Below, one piece after another: positions 8,087-17,273 of a stretch of DNA of 64,000 nt; the first letter of the stretch is position 1, and every line of letters begins with the position of its first letter. Location: the NCBI GenBank assembly GCA_016938235.1, contig JAFGVA010000130.1, forward strand, positions 1-64,000, written 5' to 3'. The notes beneath the pieces were generated by a model that saw nothing but the letters and a program-made list of their open reading frames with translations, was not told the DNA's origin and did no database searches. The position numbers and the translations under genes were made by a program. The stretch is from Bacteroidales bacterium. Lineage in GTDB: Bacteria > Bacteroidota > Bacteroidia > Bacteroidales > UBA10428.

Positions 8087-10888
8087 ATGAAAAAACTATT
8101 GAAATTTCTGCTCTATTTCGTGTTGTTTATACTAATAGTATTGTTTACTGCGCCCATATTATTCAAGGGTAAGATTATGTCGGTCGCAAATGAGCAAATA
8201 AATAATAACATAAATGCCAGGGCTGGTTTTGATGATATAAAAATTTCGTTTTTTAAGCAGTTCCCCTACCTGAGCGTTAGTCTTAAAAATCTTTCGGTTG
8301 TTGGTGTTGAAGAATTTGATGGCGACACTTTGCTTTATGTTGAATCTGTTGATCTTGCTGTAAATGTGATAAGTGCCATTAAAATGGAAAACATTGAGGT
8401 AAAAAAGATAGGTATTACAGGACCCGTAATTAATGGAATTATTCGTGAAGACGGAACAGCTAACTGGGACATAGCAATTCCCTCCGAAGAACCTGAAACT
8501 GAAGTTGAGGATGATACAACAGCAACTGAGTTTAATGCAAAGATCATGCTCAAAACCTTTTATATTTCTAATGCATATATTTCATATAGCGACTATGAAT
8601 CAGGTATGAAAGCTAAAATTGATAATTTCAATTTTAACCTTAGTGGCGATTTCTCTAAAGATTTTTCTGCGCTTTTGATTGACTCAGATGCTGAAAAAAT
8701 GAACTTCTATATGGATGGTATAAAGTATCTGAATGAAGTAGCACTCAATATTCATATGAACATAGATGCTAATCTTAAAGACATGATTTTTATACTTCAG
8801 GAAAATACCTTTGCCTTAAACGAATTAGTTTTAAAACTCAACGGTAGTTTTGAAATGCCTGAATCGGAAAATATGAAATTCGATATGGCTTATGCAACAA
8901 ACAATGCCGATTTTAAAACACTGTTATCGCTTGTTCCTGCAGTTTACATGAACGATTTCGCCGAACTTAAGGCCGCTGGTAAAATGTCTCTTAGCGGTAA
9001 AATAAATGGCGAACTCGGCGAAGTTGAAACTCCAAACGTAACCGGCGATTTGAAGGTTGAAAATGCGAGCTTTAGCTATCCGGATCTTCCCAAATCCGCT
9101 GAAAACATTCAGGTTGACATAGAATATTTCTACGATGGAAAACAAATGAACAACACAACACTCGATGTAAATAAATTCCATATCGAATTAGGTCAAAATC
9201 CAATAGATATTTCACTAAATCTTAAAACACCCATCAGCGACCCGTTTATCAACAGCCAGATTAATGTTAATATTGATCTTGCAACAATCTCAGATATCAT
9301 TCCTCTTGAGGACACCCAGATTAAGGGCAAAATTGTTTCAAAGCTTGATTTAATGGGCAACGCCTCTGTCATTGAAAATGAAAAATACGAGGATTTTAAA
9401 GCTGTGGGCACAATCCTTATTCAGGATTTATATTATAATTCACCAGATGTTCCTCAGCCTGTATCAATTAGTGTTGCCGATGTTGAGTTTTCTCCTAAAT
9501 ACCTGGATGTTAAATTATTTAAAACAAAAATTGGCGCCAGTGATATTGCATTAAATGGTAAAATAACCGACTTTATTCCCTTTGTTCTTAAAGATGAAAC
9601 AATTCATGGTACGCTGAATCTTAATTCAGGCTTAATCGATTTAAACGAGTTTATGTCGGGTGAACCTACAGAAGAACTTGAAGAAATGGAAACAGATTCC
9701 GCCTCAGCTCTCGAAGTAATTGAAGTTCCAAAAAATATTGACTTTACATTAAACTCTTCAATTGATAAATTATACTACGATAAGCTTGTTATGGAGGATG
9801 TTCTGGGAGAGATTATAATTCGTGACGGAGCGGTTAAATTGAACAAACTAAAGGTGAATACCCTTGACGGTAATATTACAATTAGTGGTGAATACAATAC
9901 TCAGGATATGAAAAATCTTTTGGTTGATTTCAACATTCAGGCAAACAGTATTGATATTCCTAAAACATTTGCTGCGTTAGATCTTCTGGGAAAAATAGCA
10001 CCTATTGCATCTAAAGCAACAGGTAAAATATCGCTGGGCATGAATATCAGCAGTTTCCTTCAGCATGACATGAAACCTGTTTTGAAGTCTATTATTGGCG
10101 GGGGTAACCTATCGTCGGATAAAATAGGCATTAGTGGCTCCAATGCATTTACTGCCATATCAAAATCATTAAATTCCGATGCCCTGAAAAATTTAGTACT
10201 GAATGACATAAACCTTGAATATGCTTTGTCGGAAGGCAAACTTCTGGTTAAACCATTTGAAACAAAAATGGGAAACACCCAACTCAATATACAGGGAGAG
10301 CAAGGTTTTGACAATACGCTCGATTACGATATAAATATCATGGCACCAAAATCATTGTTCGGAAGCTCAAATTCTGCTATAAGCAATTTATACAGTAATT
10401 CAGCCGTTCCCGGATTAAATTTCTCTGCGGTGGATAACGTCAACCTGCTTGTGAAACTTACAGGCGACATGCTTAATCCAAAAGTGAAAATAGATCCTAA
10501 AGCATCTGCAAAATCAGTAACCGAATCGGTAAAAGAAAATATCAAGACCAATACAAAAGAGGTTATAGATACTAAAAAGGAAGACGCCAAGGCTAAAGCA
10601 AGAGAAGAAGCTGATAAAATTCTGGCTGCAGCAGAAAAGCAAGCTGCAGAAGTAAGAAAGCAAGGAAAAATTGCGGCAGATAAAATTAGAACCGAAGCTG
10701 ATGCTAATGCTGATAAACTGGTTAAGCAGGCAAGTAACCCCATAGCAAAAAAAGCAGCTGAGGTATCGGCTGAGAAAATAAGAAGTGAAGGAGAAAAACG
10801 TGCTCAGCAAGTGGAAAAAGAAGCTGATTTAAAGGCTCAAAAAATACTAGATGAGGCACAAAAGAAGGCTGACAACCTATTGAATTAG
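8087..10888 (+). CDS. AsmA-family protein with charged helical tail
   Basis: A 933-residue protein of the AsmA family, whose members are anchored in the inner membrane, extend into the periplasm and are linked to phospholipid transport or outer-membrane assembly. A single N-terminal membrane segment (about 5-28) is followed by long beta-rich sequence typical of the family, including a region like the AsmA C-terminal domain near 560-800. Residues from about 805 to the end are unusual: nearly pure Ala/Lys/Glu/Asp/Arg helix (VTESVKENIKTNTKEVID onward), predicted as a coiled coil. This part does not belong to the core family and could tether partners or cross the periplasm. It lies alone on the plus strand. 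Confidence 0.85.
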   Translation: MKKLLKFLLYFVLFILIVLFTAPILFKGKIMSVANEQINNNINARAGFDDIKISFFKQFPYLSVSLKNLSVVGVEEFDGDTLLYVESVDLAVNVISAIKMENIEVKKIGITGPVINGIIREDGTANWDIAIPSEEPETEVEDDTTATEFNAKIMLKTFYISNAYISYSDYESGMKAKIDNFNFNLSGDFSKDFSALLIDSDAEKMNFYMDGIKYLNEVALNIHMNIDANLKDMIFILQENTFALNELVLKLNGSFEMPESENMKFDMAYATNNADFKTLLSLVPAVYMNDFAELKAAGKMSLSGKINGELGEVETPNVTGDLKVENASFSYPDLPKSAENIQVDIEYFYDGKQMNNTTLDVNKFHIELGQNPIDISLNLKTPISDPFINSQINVNIDLATISDIIPLEDTQIKGKIVSKLDLMGNASVIENEKYEDFKAVGTILIQDLYYNSPDVPQPVSISVADVEFSPKYLDVKLFKTKIGASDIALNGKITDFIPFVLKDETIHGTLNLNSGLIDLNEFMSGEPTEELEEMETDSASALEVIEVPKNIDFTLNSSIDKLYYDKLVMEDVLGEIIIRDGAVKLNKLKVNTLDGNITISGEYNTQDMKNLLVDFNIQANSIDIPKTFAALDLLGKIAPIASKATGKISLGMNISSFLQHDMKPVLKSIIGGGNLSSDKIGISGSNAFTAISKSLNSDALKNLVLNDINLEYALSEGKLLVKPFETKMGNTQLNIQGEQGFDNTLDYDINIMAPKSLFGSSNSAISNLYSNSAVPGLNFSAVDNVNLLVKLTGDMLNPKVKIDPKASAKSVTESVKENIKTNTKEVIDTKKEDAKAKAREEADKILAAAEKQAAEVRKQGKIAADKIRTEADANADKLVKQASNPIAKKAAEVSAEKIRSEGEKRAQQVEKEADLKAQKILDEAQKKADNLLN

Positions 10889-10940
10889 CTATAATAAACT
10901 GATTTGATTCTCTATTTGAAGATTAAAAATACTGAGAAAC

Positions 10941-10968
10941 AAAAAAGCCGCTTGAAGCGGCTTTTTTT
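10941..10968. terminator. Bidirectional terminator
   Basis: GCCGCTT/AAGCGGC forms a stem flanked by A-run and T-run on both sides. It can end the AsmA-like gene (plus) and rplS (minus), which converge here. Confidence 0.85.
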
Positions 10969-10983
10969 ATAATAAAATATTCT

Positions 10984-11331
10984 TTAGTATCTTTTTTCTT
11001 TAATACGAGCTTTTTTACCAGTTAATTTACGGAAATAGTAAATACGTGCTCTACGCACACTACCATGCTTATTAACATCAATCTTATCAATAAAAGGAGA
11101 TGCTAATGGAAAAATTCTTTCAACACCAATATTTCCAGACATTTTACGGACAGTGAATGTCTCATTAATTCCGGAACCTTTGCGTTGAATAACTACACCA
11201 CGAAATTGCTGGATACGTTCTTTGTTTCCTTCAGTAATTTTATAGTGTACAGTTATAGTATCACCAGCTGAAAAATCAGGCAATTCTTTCTCAGTGGTAA
11301 ATTGGCTTTCAGCAACTTTTAGTATATCCAT
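10984..11331 (-). CDS. rplS: 50S ribosomal protein L19
   Basis: A 115-residue ribosomal protein of the large subunit, located at the 30S-50S interface. It matches L19 throughout: [55 protein letters not shown] and [18 protein letters not shown] are diagnostic. It stands alone here rather than in the rpsP-rimM-trmD-rplS operon known from proteobacteria. The transcript ends at the shared terminator near 10950. Confidence 0.98.
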   Translation of the reverse strand: MDILKVAESQFTTEKELPDFSAGDTITVHYKITEGNKERIQQFRGVVIQRKGSGINETFTVRKMSGNIGVERIFPLASPFIDKIDVNKHGSVRRARIYYFRKLTGKKARIKEKRY

Positions 11332-11352
11332 CCTAGTTATTATTATATGTTC

Positions 11353-11373
11353 GACCCTGAATTTTTTCAGGTC
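11353..11373 (-). promoter_or_regulatory. Small hairpin in the rplS leader
   Basis: On the minus strand GACCTGAA pairs with TTCAGGGTC just upstream of the L19 start. A hairpin in a ribosomal-protein leader could be an autoregulatory site, but no known L19 leader motif is recognised. Confidence 0.3.
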
Positions 11374-11461
11374 GCAATATTAGCAATTATTTTTCAGTTT
11401 TCACAAACTATATTAACATATTTTAAATTATTTAAAAATACGTCATTTTATTGAATTAAAA

Positions 11462-13099
11462 TTAGTGCGATTCCTCTCCCTGATAAAGAAATTTTTCTCC
11501 TGTTTCATCAACCAGTTTTTTGTACCAGTAATCGCTATATCCGGGCTGTTCTATATCGGGTTCAACATAAATATAACCGGCAGGTACTTCACGCTTTGTT
11601 TTAACATTGCCATCCATGTATCTGGCAAAAAGAAAATGATATAGCGATTTCCATTCATCAAAGGTGTTCTGCCCCATTTCTGCTGATGCTTGTGTCAGAT
11701 AAGCAATCTGCTCCTCCTCGTTTTCAATTTTTTTAATTTTTTCATCAATTTCCATTACCCTGCTTACATATCCATCTTCAAGCAGACTCTGTTTTTCCTG
11801 TATATGAGGTATCATCAGGTTGTATCTGGTGTAAGCAAAATTCGACACCTGGTTAAATAACCAGAACGCAGAAGTTTCACTAAAATCCATCATTCCACCG
11901 TTGCCAACTTCGAAAACGTGTGGTGTTTTGGAAATTCCGCAGAAAACCGGAGTATAAACAGTACTGTAAGTATCATCTACACCAAACCAAAGAATACCAC
12001 CAACGGGGTCAGGCAACCAGTCCCGCATCTGGGCGACAAAAGAAAATCCGGTCTGCTGGGTTGAGATTGCCCTTTCGTTAAAGTATGTTTTGCCGTCGAC
12101 TTCCCAGGTTAATGGTCTCCAACGCACAATACATGCATTCGAACCAGCTCCAAAATCTTTAGTCATATCCATTGGTGTATTCTGAAAATAATCGCGCATC
12201 AACCCCATAACATCTTTTACAGTAATTTTTTTATCAACCTTAACCCAAAGAGGCATTCTGCTTTCCAGCTCATAACCCATGGCATGTTGTTCATATTCTA
12301 CAATTTCAGCGTTAACTTTTTTAAATCCTGAATAAACCCTGGCCTCACAGAAACGGGCTCCTCCAAAATCTAAAGGAGCATAGGCAGCAGAAAAATCAAA
12401 ATTTTTATCTTTCCCATCGAAATAACCCTGTTCCCTGGCAAATTCAATAACATCTGATGAAAAAAGACAATTCTCAGGATCGTTTTGCGTAAAAGTAGTA
12501 ATACGCGACTGGTTAGCGTGACCACTAATATAACCATCAGGTACACGTTGTGCCACCCACACAGCACCTTTATTTGCCAGACCCTTACCAATCATTTCCA
12601 TAATCCAGACTTCCTCTGGATCCGCAATTGAAAAAGACTCTCCACTACTGTAATAACCATATTCAGCAACAAGCTCATCCATAATTTTTATAGCTTCACG
12701 GGCAGTTCTTGCCCGCTGTAGTGTAATATATATTAAACTACCGTAATCCATTATGGCGGTTGTATCAACCAACTCTTGTCTTCCACCATAAGTTGTTTCA
12801 CCAATCGCCACCTGGTGCTGATTAATATTTCCTACCACCCGGTATGTTTCTTTAACTTGCTTTATTTTACCAAGGTACTTACCGGTATCCCACTCGTAAA
12901 CTTTCAATGAATCTCCGGAGACATGCTTTGCTGCATCCCAATAATATAATTCACCATATAAAGTGTGACTATCGGCAGCATAGGTTATCATTGTTGAACC
13001 ATCTGTTGTTGCTCCTTTTGAAATTAAGAAGTTTGTACAGGCATTAGAAGTATTGTATAATGCTGCTGTAATTAAAAAACTAAAAATTATTTTCTTCAT
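11462..13099 (-). CDS. C69-family dipeptidase, secreted
   Basis: A 545-residue Ntn-hydrolase of peptidase family C69 (PepD-like), which cleaves dipeptides. A signal peptide of 20 residues ends at NA, exposing Cys21 in ACTNFLISKGATTDGS. That cysteine is the expected N-terminal nucleophile, so signal cleavage also activates the enzyme. Other family blocks follow: the region QHQVAIGETTYGG, and the stretch AREAIKIMDELVAEYGYYS before SFSIADPEEVWIMEMIGKG. Its likely place is the periplasm, in peptide scavenging. It has its own upstream region and no operon partners. Confidence 0.92.
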   Translation of the reverse strand: MKKIIFSFLITAALYNTSNACTNFLISKGATTDGSTMITYAADSHTLYGELYYWDAAKHVSGDSLKVYEWDTGKYLGKIKQVKETYRVVGNINQHQVAIGETTYGGRQELVDTTAIMDYGSLIYITLQRARTAREAIKIMDELVAEYGYYSSGESFSIADPEEVWIMEMIGKGLANKGAVWVAQRVPDGYISGHANQSRITTFTQNDPENCLFSSDVIEFAREQGYFDGKDKNFDFSAAYAPLDFGGARFCEARVYSGFKKVNAEIVEYEQHAMGYELESRMPLWVKVDKKITVKDVMGLMRDYFQNTPMDMTKDFGAGSNACIVRWRPLTWEVDGKTYFNERAISTQQTGFSFVAQMRDWLPDPVGGILWFGVDDTYSTVYTPVFCGISKTPHVFEVGNGGMMDFSETSAFWLFNQVSNFAYTRYNLMIPHIQEKQSLLEDGYVSRVMEIDEKIKKIENEEEQIAYLTQASAEMGQNTFDEWKSLYHFLFARYMDGNVKTKREVPAGYIYVEPDIEQPGYSDYWYKKLVDETGEKFLYQGEESH

Positions 13100-13492
13100 G
13101 TTGTTTGTTTTGATTTCAATTGTTTTCTAAAAAAATAATCAAGACACCTGATTTATTAATTATCACTATAAATACCTTGCTTGAGATTAGTTATGATATC
13201 CATAAAATACCTGATTTCAATTTACAGTATTTAAATTTTATCTAATTTTTTCTTTCAATTATCAACACTTCAGTATTGTTTATAACTTTTATTCAAATTC
13301 ATTTTCCTATTTTAGTAATAGTTATTAAGTTTGTAACAGAAATAAATCATAATTGTTTTTATACATCTGTTTGAGCGTTCTAAACTCTCACAATAATTAA
13401 TATTTCATCTTTATAGTTAGCAGGTTTAGTTAGTGATTAGGTTGTTTTTCAAGTAGTTAGGGTGGCAAGGTGGTAATTCCACCTTGCTTTTT
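13100..13492. other. Gene-free region with an orphan plus-strand terminator
   Basis: No protein-coding frame is credible in these 393 bases, although both flanking genes are on the minus strand. The plus-strand terminator at 13465-13494 and a -7-like TAAGTTTG at 13326-13333 suggest a small RNA, entered separately. Confidence 0.5.
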
Positions 13493-13494
13493 TT
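13340..13494 (+). ncRNA. Candidate small RNA ending in a strong terminator
   Basis: The strongest sign is the terminator at its end, which points along the plus strand in a region where all genes for 2 kb upstream run the other way. A perfect TAnnTTTG match (TAAGTTTG, 13326-13333) lies about 150 bases before it, though without a clear TTG at -33. The 3' end would be antisense to the last codons of anmK. No known RNA family is recognised. Confidence 0.35.
13465..13494 (+). terminator. Orphan intrinsic terminator on the plus strand
   Basis: GCAAGGTGG (13465-13473) pairs perfectly with CCACCTTGC (13479-13487) around a 5-base loop, followed by seven T. On the minus strand no T-tract follows the stem, so it does not serve anmK, whose stop it overlaps. 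Confidence 0.8.
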
Positions 13495-14563
13495 ATATTT
13501 TAAACTTCACACCGCCAATACTATCCTTTTTAGCACCGGTAACAGATGAAAGTGTGTTTTCCACGTTACAAATATTCAGAACTCCTAAAAAAGCAAAAAT
13601 AAGAGCCTCTTTAAATTTTACAGTTTCTTCATCAGGTATCATAATTGTTTTATTCGTGTTAGCTGTAATTCTCCCTACCAAATATTTATTAAAAGTTCCA
13701 CCACCAGTTAGCAGAACCCTAGTCCCGTCAATCTGGTTTAACACCTTTACAATTTGAACCGCAGCATGCTCGGTATATGTACATACTAAATCGGTTTTGG
13801 TTAAATTGGGATATTCTTCCAGAATTGGAAATATTGTGCTTTCAACCCATTCCTGACCTAATGATTTTTTTGTTTCATTCCTGTAAAGTTCAATATTATT
13901 TAATCTTTCAAGTAAATCATGCTTCACCTTTCCTTTTTCAGCAAGTTTTCCATCTTTATCCATTTCAAGCCCCAAAGGTTTTACTAAAGCATTAATGACA
14001 AAATTTACTGCACAGATATCAAATGCAATTCTTTTCCCATCCTTATCAAAACTCACATTCGAAAATCCGCCCAGATTTAAGCAAACATCATAATCTCCAA
14101 ATAGAAATTTATCACCTATTGGCACTAATGGAGCCCCCTGTCCGTCAAGAGCAACATCTAATTGCCTGAAATTACATACAGTTTCAATTCCTGTAACTGA
14201 AGCTATCTGTGCTCCATTACCTATCTGAAGAGTAAATCCCTTTTCAGGCTCATGAAAGATAGTATGCCCGTGCGATGCGATCAGATTGGGCGTGATTTTA
14301 TGTTCTTTAATAAATTGTTTCACGGTTTCGCCAATAAACCTCCCATAAAGTGCATCTATTTCAGTCAGTCTCCTACCCGGGCATGTATAGGCTTCTTTTA
14401 AAAGGGCAATAATTTCTTTAGGATACACAATTGTTCTCGAATTCAACAAATCATAGCTCCAATTATTGTTTACGTAATTAAACACACAATAGGCTAAATC
14501 AAGCCCGTCAAGGCTTGTGCCAGACATAATACCTAAAGAATAATATGTTTTCAGACTATTCAA
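13493..14563 (-). CDS. anmK: Anhydro-N-acetylmuramic acid kinase
   Basis: A 356-residue sugar kinase that phosphorylates and opens 1,6-anhydro-MurNAc to MurNAc-6-phosphate in cell-wall recycling. The N-terminal phosphate-binding loop LGIMSGTSLDGLDLAY, the block ASHGHTIFHEPEKGFTLQIGN, the LNLGGFSNVSF segment and the ATP-side loop RVLLTGGGTFNKYL are all conserved. It starts two bases after the stop of the M23 peptidase gene, so both cell-wall genes are probably co-transcribed. Cytoplasmic; full length. Confidence 0.96.
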   Translation of the reverse strand: MNSLKTYYSLGIMSGTSLDGLDLAYCVFNYVNNNWSYDLLNSRTIVYPKEIIALLKEAYTCPGRRLTEIDALYGRFIGETVKQFIKEHKITPNLIASHGHTIFHEPEKGFTLQIGNGAQIASVTGIETVCNFRQLDVALDGQGAPLVPIGDKFLFGDYDVCLNLGGFSNVSFDKDGKRIAFDICAVNFVINALVKPLGLEMDKDGKLAEKGKVKHDLLERLNNIELYRNETKKSLGQEWVESTIFPILEEYPNLTKTDLVCTYTEHAAVQIVKVLNQIDGTRVLLTGGGTFNKYLVGRITANTNKTIMIPDEETVKFKEALIFAFLGVLNICNVENTLSSVTGAKKDSIGGVKFKI

Positions 14564-14565
14564 TT

Positions 14566-16293
14566 TTAATAATAAAACTTACCCGTAAAACTGTTTACAT
14601 TATTTCGTTCATCCATTATAAAAAGCTTGAGTTCATGAGGATTCTTGCTTTTGGTTATTCTTTCCGGATCTATCTTATAAAACAAGTTATCAGCTTTAGC
14701 ATCATACTCAAATAAAACCCAGCTGCCATCGATATACCCGTTATAGGTCTTAATGCCTGAAAGCTCATCTGAAATTTTAAATAACAACATGTCATTTGCT
14801 GCATACCAGCCATTATTTTTGAAAGAAACTATTTTAATTTCGGGTTTTATTGTATCTGCAACAATTGCATACTTACCAAAGCCGGTAACATTTGCACTAA
14901 CCCAGCCTGAATTATAAGCCCCTCCCTCGCTACTGATCTTACCGGAAGTATCGAAACGGGCAATAATTAATTTTTCAGGATTAATTTTTTCAACACTTTT
15001 TGTAAGTTTCAACTTAAGCTTGGGGAATTTAGCCATTGGAATATTCTCATTGCCAAAAATATGGAATTCAGAATAAAAACCCTGTCCCGAAGGATAGCTG
15101 GCATATTCCATTTTTTTATTTGCAAAAAGTGAATTAGATAAAATTTCAAATTTATAATCATCGCCCTCAAACTTGAAATCCTTGCTAAAATCAATCTCCG
15201 CAACATTTTCTGGAATTGAGGTTTCAGTTGATCCATTACCCTTCTTCAAAATTGTGAAATATATTTTAGAAATATTTCCATACACATCGGTTGTTACCAT
15301 CTTCACTTTCGAAGTAGTTGAATTACAGGCGGTATACAAACCACTATTATAAGGAGTTTTATAAATACTTAGCTTATTGTTTGGTTCAATAAATAATCGG
15401 TGTACACTTTTACTGTTTACTATTTTCTCCTCATAATCGCAATACGACTTGATATATTTTGTCTCGCCGAAACTAAATTTATCGATTTGCATTGCAAAAT
15501 ATAATGAGCTGTCAATAAAAAGGTCTATTGAGTATATCCCACAGCGGTTTGATGAGCCGTTCAAATAATCGTATCCTTCAATACCGAATGCAACAAATCC
15601 CTCGTAATCAACAGGATTATCAATAGAATAAGAACCATTTATTTTGCGAAGTGGTATTATTTTCTTTTCCTTCCACATAAAGGTATTCTGGTCAATATCA
15701 TTATAAACTACCAGATTTTTTAACTGTGGCGGTATTGTATCTTCGATTGGCAATCCGTACTTCAGTCCATTCAACGGAACCTGGTTTGCATCCCGAATCT
15801 CAAGATGTAAATGAGGGCCACCAGACTGTCCGGTATTTCCCGAAATACCTATCATTTCACCCTTTCCAACAAGAAACTGATCCGATTTAAGGTATAAATC
15901 AACTTCAAATGACTTTCTTAAGTATTGTTGATTGCGAACATAGTTTTCAAGCTTTGGATAGAATGCATTTAAATGCCCATATACCGAAGTATAACCATTG
16001 GGATGAGTGATATAAATGGCATGCCCGTATCCACCTGTTTGTATTTTAACCCTTGACACATATCCCTGCTCAATTGCACGAATAGTTTTACCCGTTTCAC
16101 CATTCGTTTTAATGTCAATTCCGGCATGAAAATGCGTGCTCCTTAATTCACCAAAATTCCCCGATAAAAAAATTGGAAAATCAATAGGCGATTGGATATG
16201 AAATTGTTGTGCTGATATACTACTCAAACAAAATAAATAAATTAATAAAAAAGTGATTTTTCTATTCTGAAAACACGAAATATTAACGTACAT
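14566..16293 (-). CDS. Secreted M23 metallopeptidase (cell-wall hydrolase)
   Basis: A peptidase of the LytM/M23 fold that cuts peptide cross-links in peptidoglycan. The zinc motifs are intact: FHAGID in the first block and GPHLHLEIRD in the last, with YGHAIYITHPNGYTSVYGHL between. A long C-terminal region without a recognised domain follows, probably beta-sandwich. The ATG at 16293 gives a clean signal peptide (FLLIYLFCLSSISAQQ); two earlier in-frame ATGs at 16353 and 16311 would put a hydrophobic extension before it and are less likely. It is coupled to anmK downstream, consistent with a role in wall turnover. Confidence 0.9.
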   Translation of the reverse strand: MYVNISCFQNRKITFLLIYLFCLSSISAQQFHIQSPIDFPIFLSGNFGELRSTHFHAGIDIKTNGETGKTIRAIEQGYVSRVKIQTGGYGHAIYITHPNGYTSVYGHLNAFYPKLENYVRNQQYLRKSFEVDLYLKSDQFLVGKGEMIGISGNTGQSGGPHLHLEIRDANQVPLNGLKYGLPIEDTIPPQLKNLVVYNDIDQNTFMWKEKKIIPLRKINGSYSIDNPVDYEGFVAFGIEGYDYLNGSSNRCGIYSIDLFIDSSLYFAMQIDKFSFGETKYIKSYCDYEEKIVNSKSVHRLFIEPNNKLSIYKTPYNSGLYTACNSTTSKVKMVTTDVYGNISKIYFTILKKGNGSTETSIPENVAEIDFSKDFKFEGDDYKFEILSNSLFANKKMEYASYPSGQGFYSEFHIFGNENIPMAKFPKLKLKLTKSVEKINPEKLIIARFDTSGKISSEGGAYNSGWVSANVTGFGKYAIVADTIKPEIKIVSFKNNGWYAANDMLLFKISDELSGIKTYNGYIDGSWVLFEYDAKADNLFYKIDPERITKSKNPHELKLFIMDERNNVNSFTGKFYY

Positions 16294-16411
16294 TACTCTG
16301 AGAATTTGCATATTTTTTATATCTTTAAAAAGAAAGAACAGCAAAACTATCACATTAATTAATGTGTTAAAAATTACTTAAAGATTTTTTTATATTTGCT
16401 TATTCTATTAT

Positions 16412-16419
16412 TAACTTTG
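16412..16419 (+). promoter_or_regulatory. Candidate -7 element upstream of the coiled-coil/zapA operon
   Basis: TAACTTTG matches the Bacteroidota TAnnTTTG element and would give a leader of about ten bases before the ATG at 16434. The nearest TTG upstream is only 13 bases away, shorter than usual. Confidence 0.4.
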
Positions 16420-16433
16420 CATCAGTAACTCGA

Positions 16434-16727
16434 ATGGAGAACAATAATAACCAACAAATTGTTATACTAAGAGATAAGATTAAACAAATTATCTCGCTAT
16501 TCGAGTCGGAAAAAGATAAGCGTAAAGCTTTGGATGCCGAAAACACTAAAGCAAAGGAAGAAATTAAAAAACTAAAAGAAGAAAAAGAAAAACTGACAAT
16601 ACAATATAATAATTTAAAGCTGGCAAAGAGTATTGAAGAAGCAGTTACTTCACCTCATGATGCAAAGCTGAAAATTAACAGAATTGTGCGGGAGATTGAT
16701 AAATGTATTGCTCTTTTAAATAAGTAG
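16434..16727 (+). CDS. Small coiled-coil protein upstream of zapA
   Basis: A 97-residue protein, nearly all charged helix with heptad spacing from about residue 10 to 70 (EKDKRKALDAENTKAKEEIK). The C-terminal block is KLKINRIVREIDKCIALLN. It lies seven bases before zapA, a gene order found repeatedly in Bacteroidota. Its shape resembles ZapB-type division proteins, which bridge ZapA and the nucleoid, but sequence similarity is too low for a firm name. A role in Z-ring organisation is inference from the neighbour. Confidence 0.7.
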   Translation: MENNNNQQIVILRDKIKQIISLFESEKDKRKALDAENTKAKEEIKKLKEEKEKLTIQYNNLKLAKSIEEAVTSPHDAKLKINRIVREIDKCIALLNK

Positions 16728-16734
16728 CGATTAT

Positions 16735-17028
16735 ATGGATGAAAAGCTTTCAATTAGGGTAAATATAGCGGATAGATACTATCCACTTAAGATAGAAAGG
16801 AACGAGGAGGAGATAATCAGGAAAGCTGCCAAATTAATTAACGAAAGAGTTCTTCAGTATAAGCAAAAATACGCTGATAAAGATGTTCTTGATTTTATTG
16901 CAATGACAGCACTTCAACTTGTAACACGTATGGTAGAGTTGGAAGAAAAGCAAGATGTAGTGCCAATTATTGAAAGCATCAAAGAACTCAACGAGGAGCT
17001 TGACGAATATATACTTGACGAAGAGTAA
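16735..17028 (+). CDS. zapA: Cell division protein ZapA
   Basis: A 97-residue FtsZ-associated protein that cross-links protofilaments. The conserved N-terminal part SIRVNIADRYYPLKI, then EEIIRKAAKLINERVLQYKQ and the block VLDFIAMTALQLVTRM, match the ZapA family, followed by the C-terminal coil. It is the second gene of a short operon with the coiled-coil gene before it. The 6S RNA gene follows directly, the same order as zapA-ssrS in many proteobacteria. Confidence 0.92.
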   Translation: MDEKLSIRVNIADRYYPLKIERNEEEIIRKAAKLINERVLQYKQKYADKDVLDFIAMTALQLVTRMVELEEKQDVVPIIESIKELNEELDEYILDEE

Positions 17029-17055
17029 TTAGGTTCTTTAAAATATAATAAAAGG

Positions 17056-17253
17056 TATTGCCCGCACAGTTTCTTCAACCATTTGTGAAACTCAACACTT
17101 TGTAAATTGGAGTTATCTCGGGTCATTAAGAACAGGCCGTACTCACCTGGTGAGCACCTTTTCGGAGGACAACGGAAGTTCGATATGGTTCGGAAACTTC
17201 ACCCATGATTTGATTGGGGTTTCAATAAATTTTGAAGAAATGTGCGGGTTTTT
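17056..17253 (+). ncRNA. ssrS: 6S RNA
   Basis: About 200 bases with no ORF, lying between zapA and rny. The ends form a long closing stem: CCCGCAC followed by GTTTCTTCAA near 17061 pairs with TTGAAGAAA and GTGCGGG near 17231-17248. The middle contains two inner helices around a wide unpaired area, the open-promoter mimic that 6S RNA uses to trap RNA polymerase in stationary phase. A T-run (GGGTTTTTT) closes it. Its position 3' of zapA agrees with the position of ssrS in other phyla. The exact ends are estimated. Confidence 0.75.
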
Positions 17254-17273
17254 TATTTAAAAACTAAACATAT

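Noticed and set aside
10060..10810. Minus-strand open frames within the AsmA-like gene
   Set aside because: Antisense shadows of the charged, repetitive coding sequence; no starts or motifs of their own.
11332..11461. Known riboswitch or ribosomal-protein leader before rplS
   Set aside because: Only a small hairpin is present; it does not match any leader I recognise.
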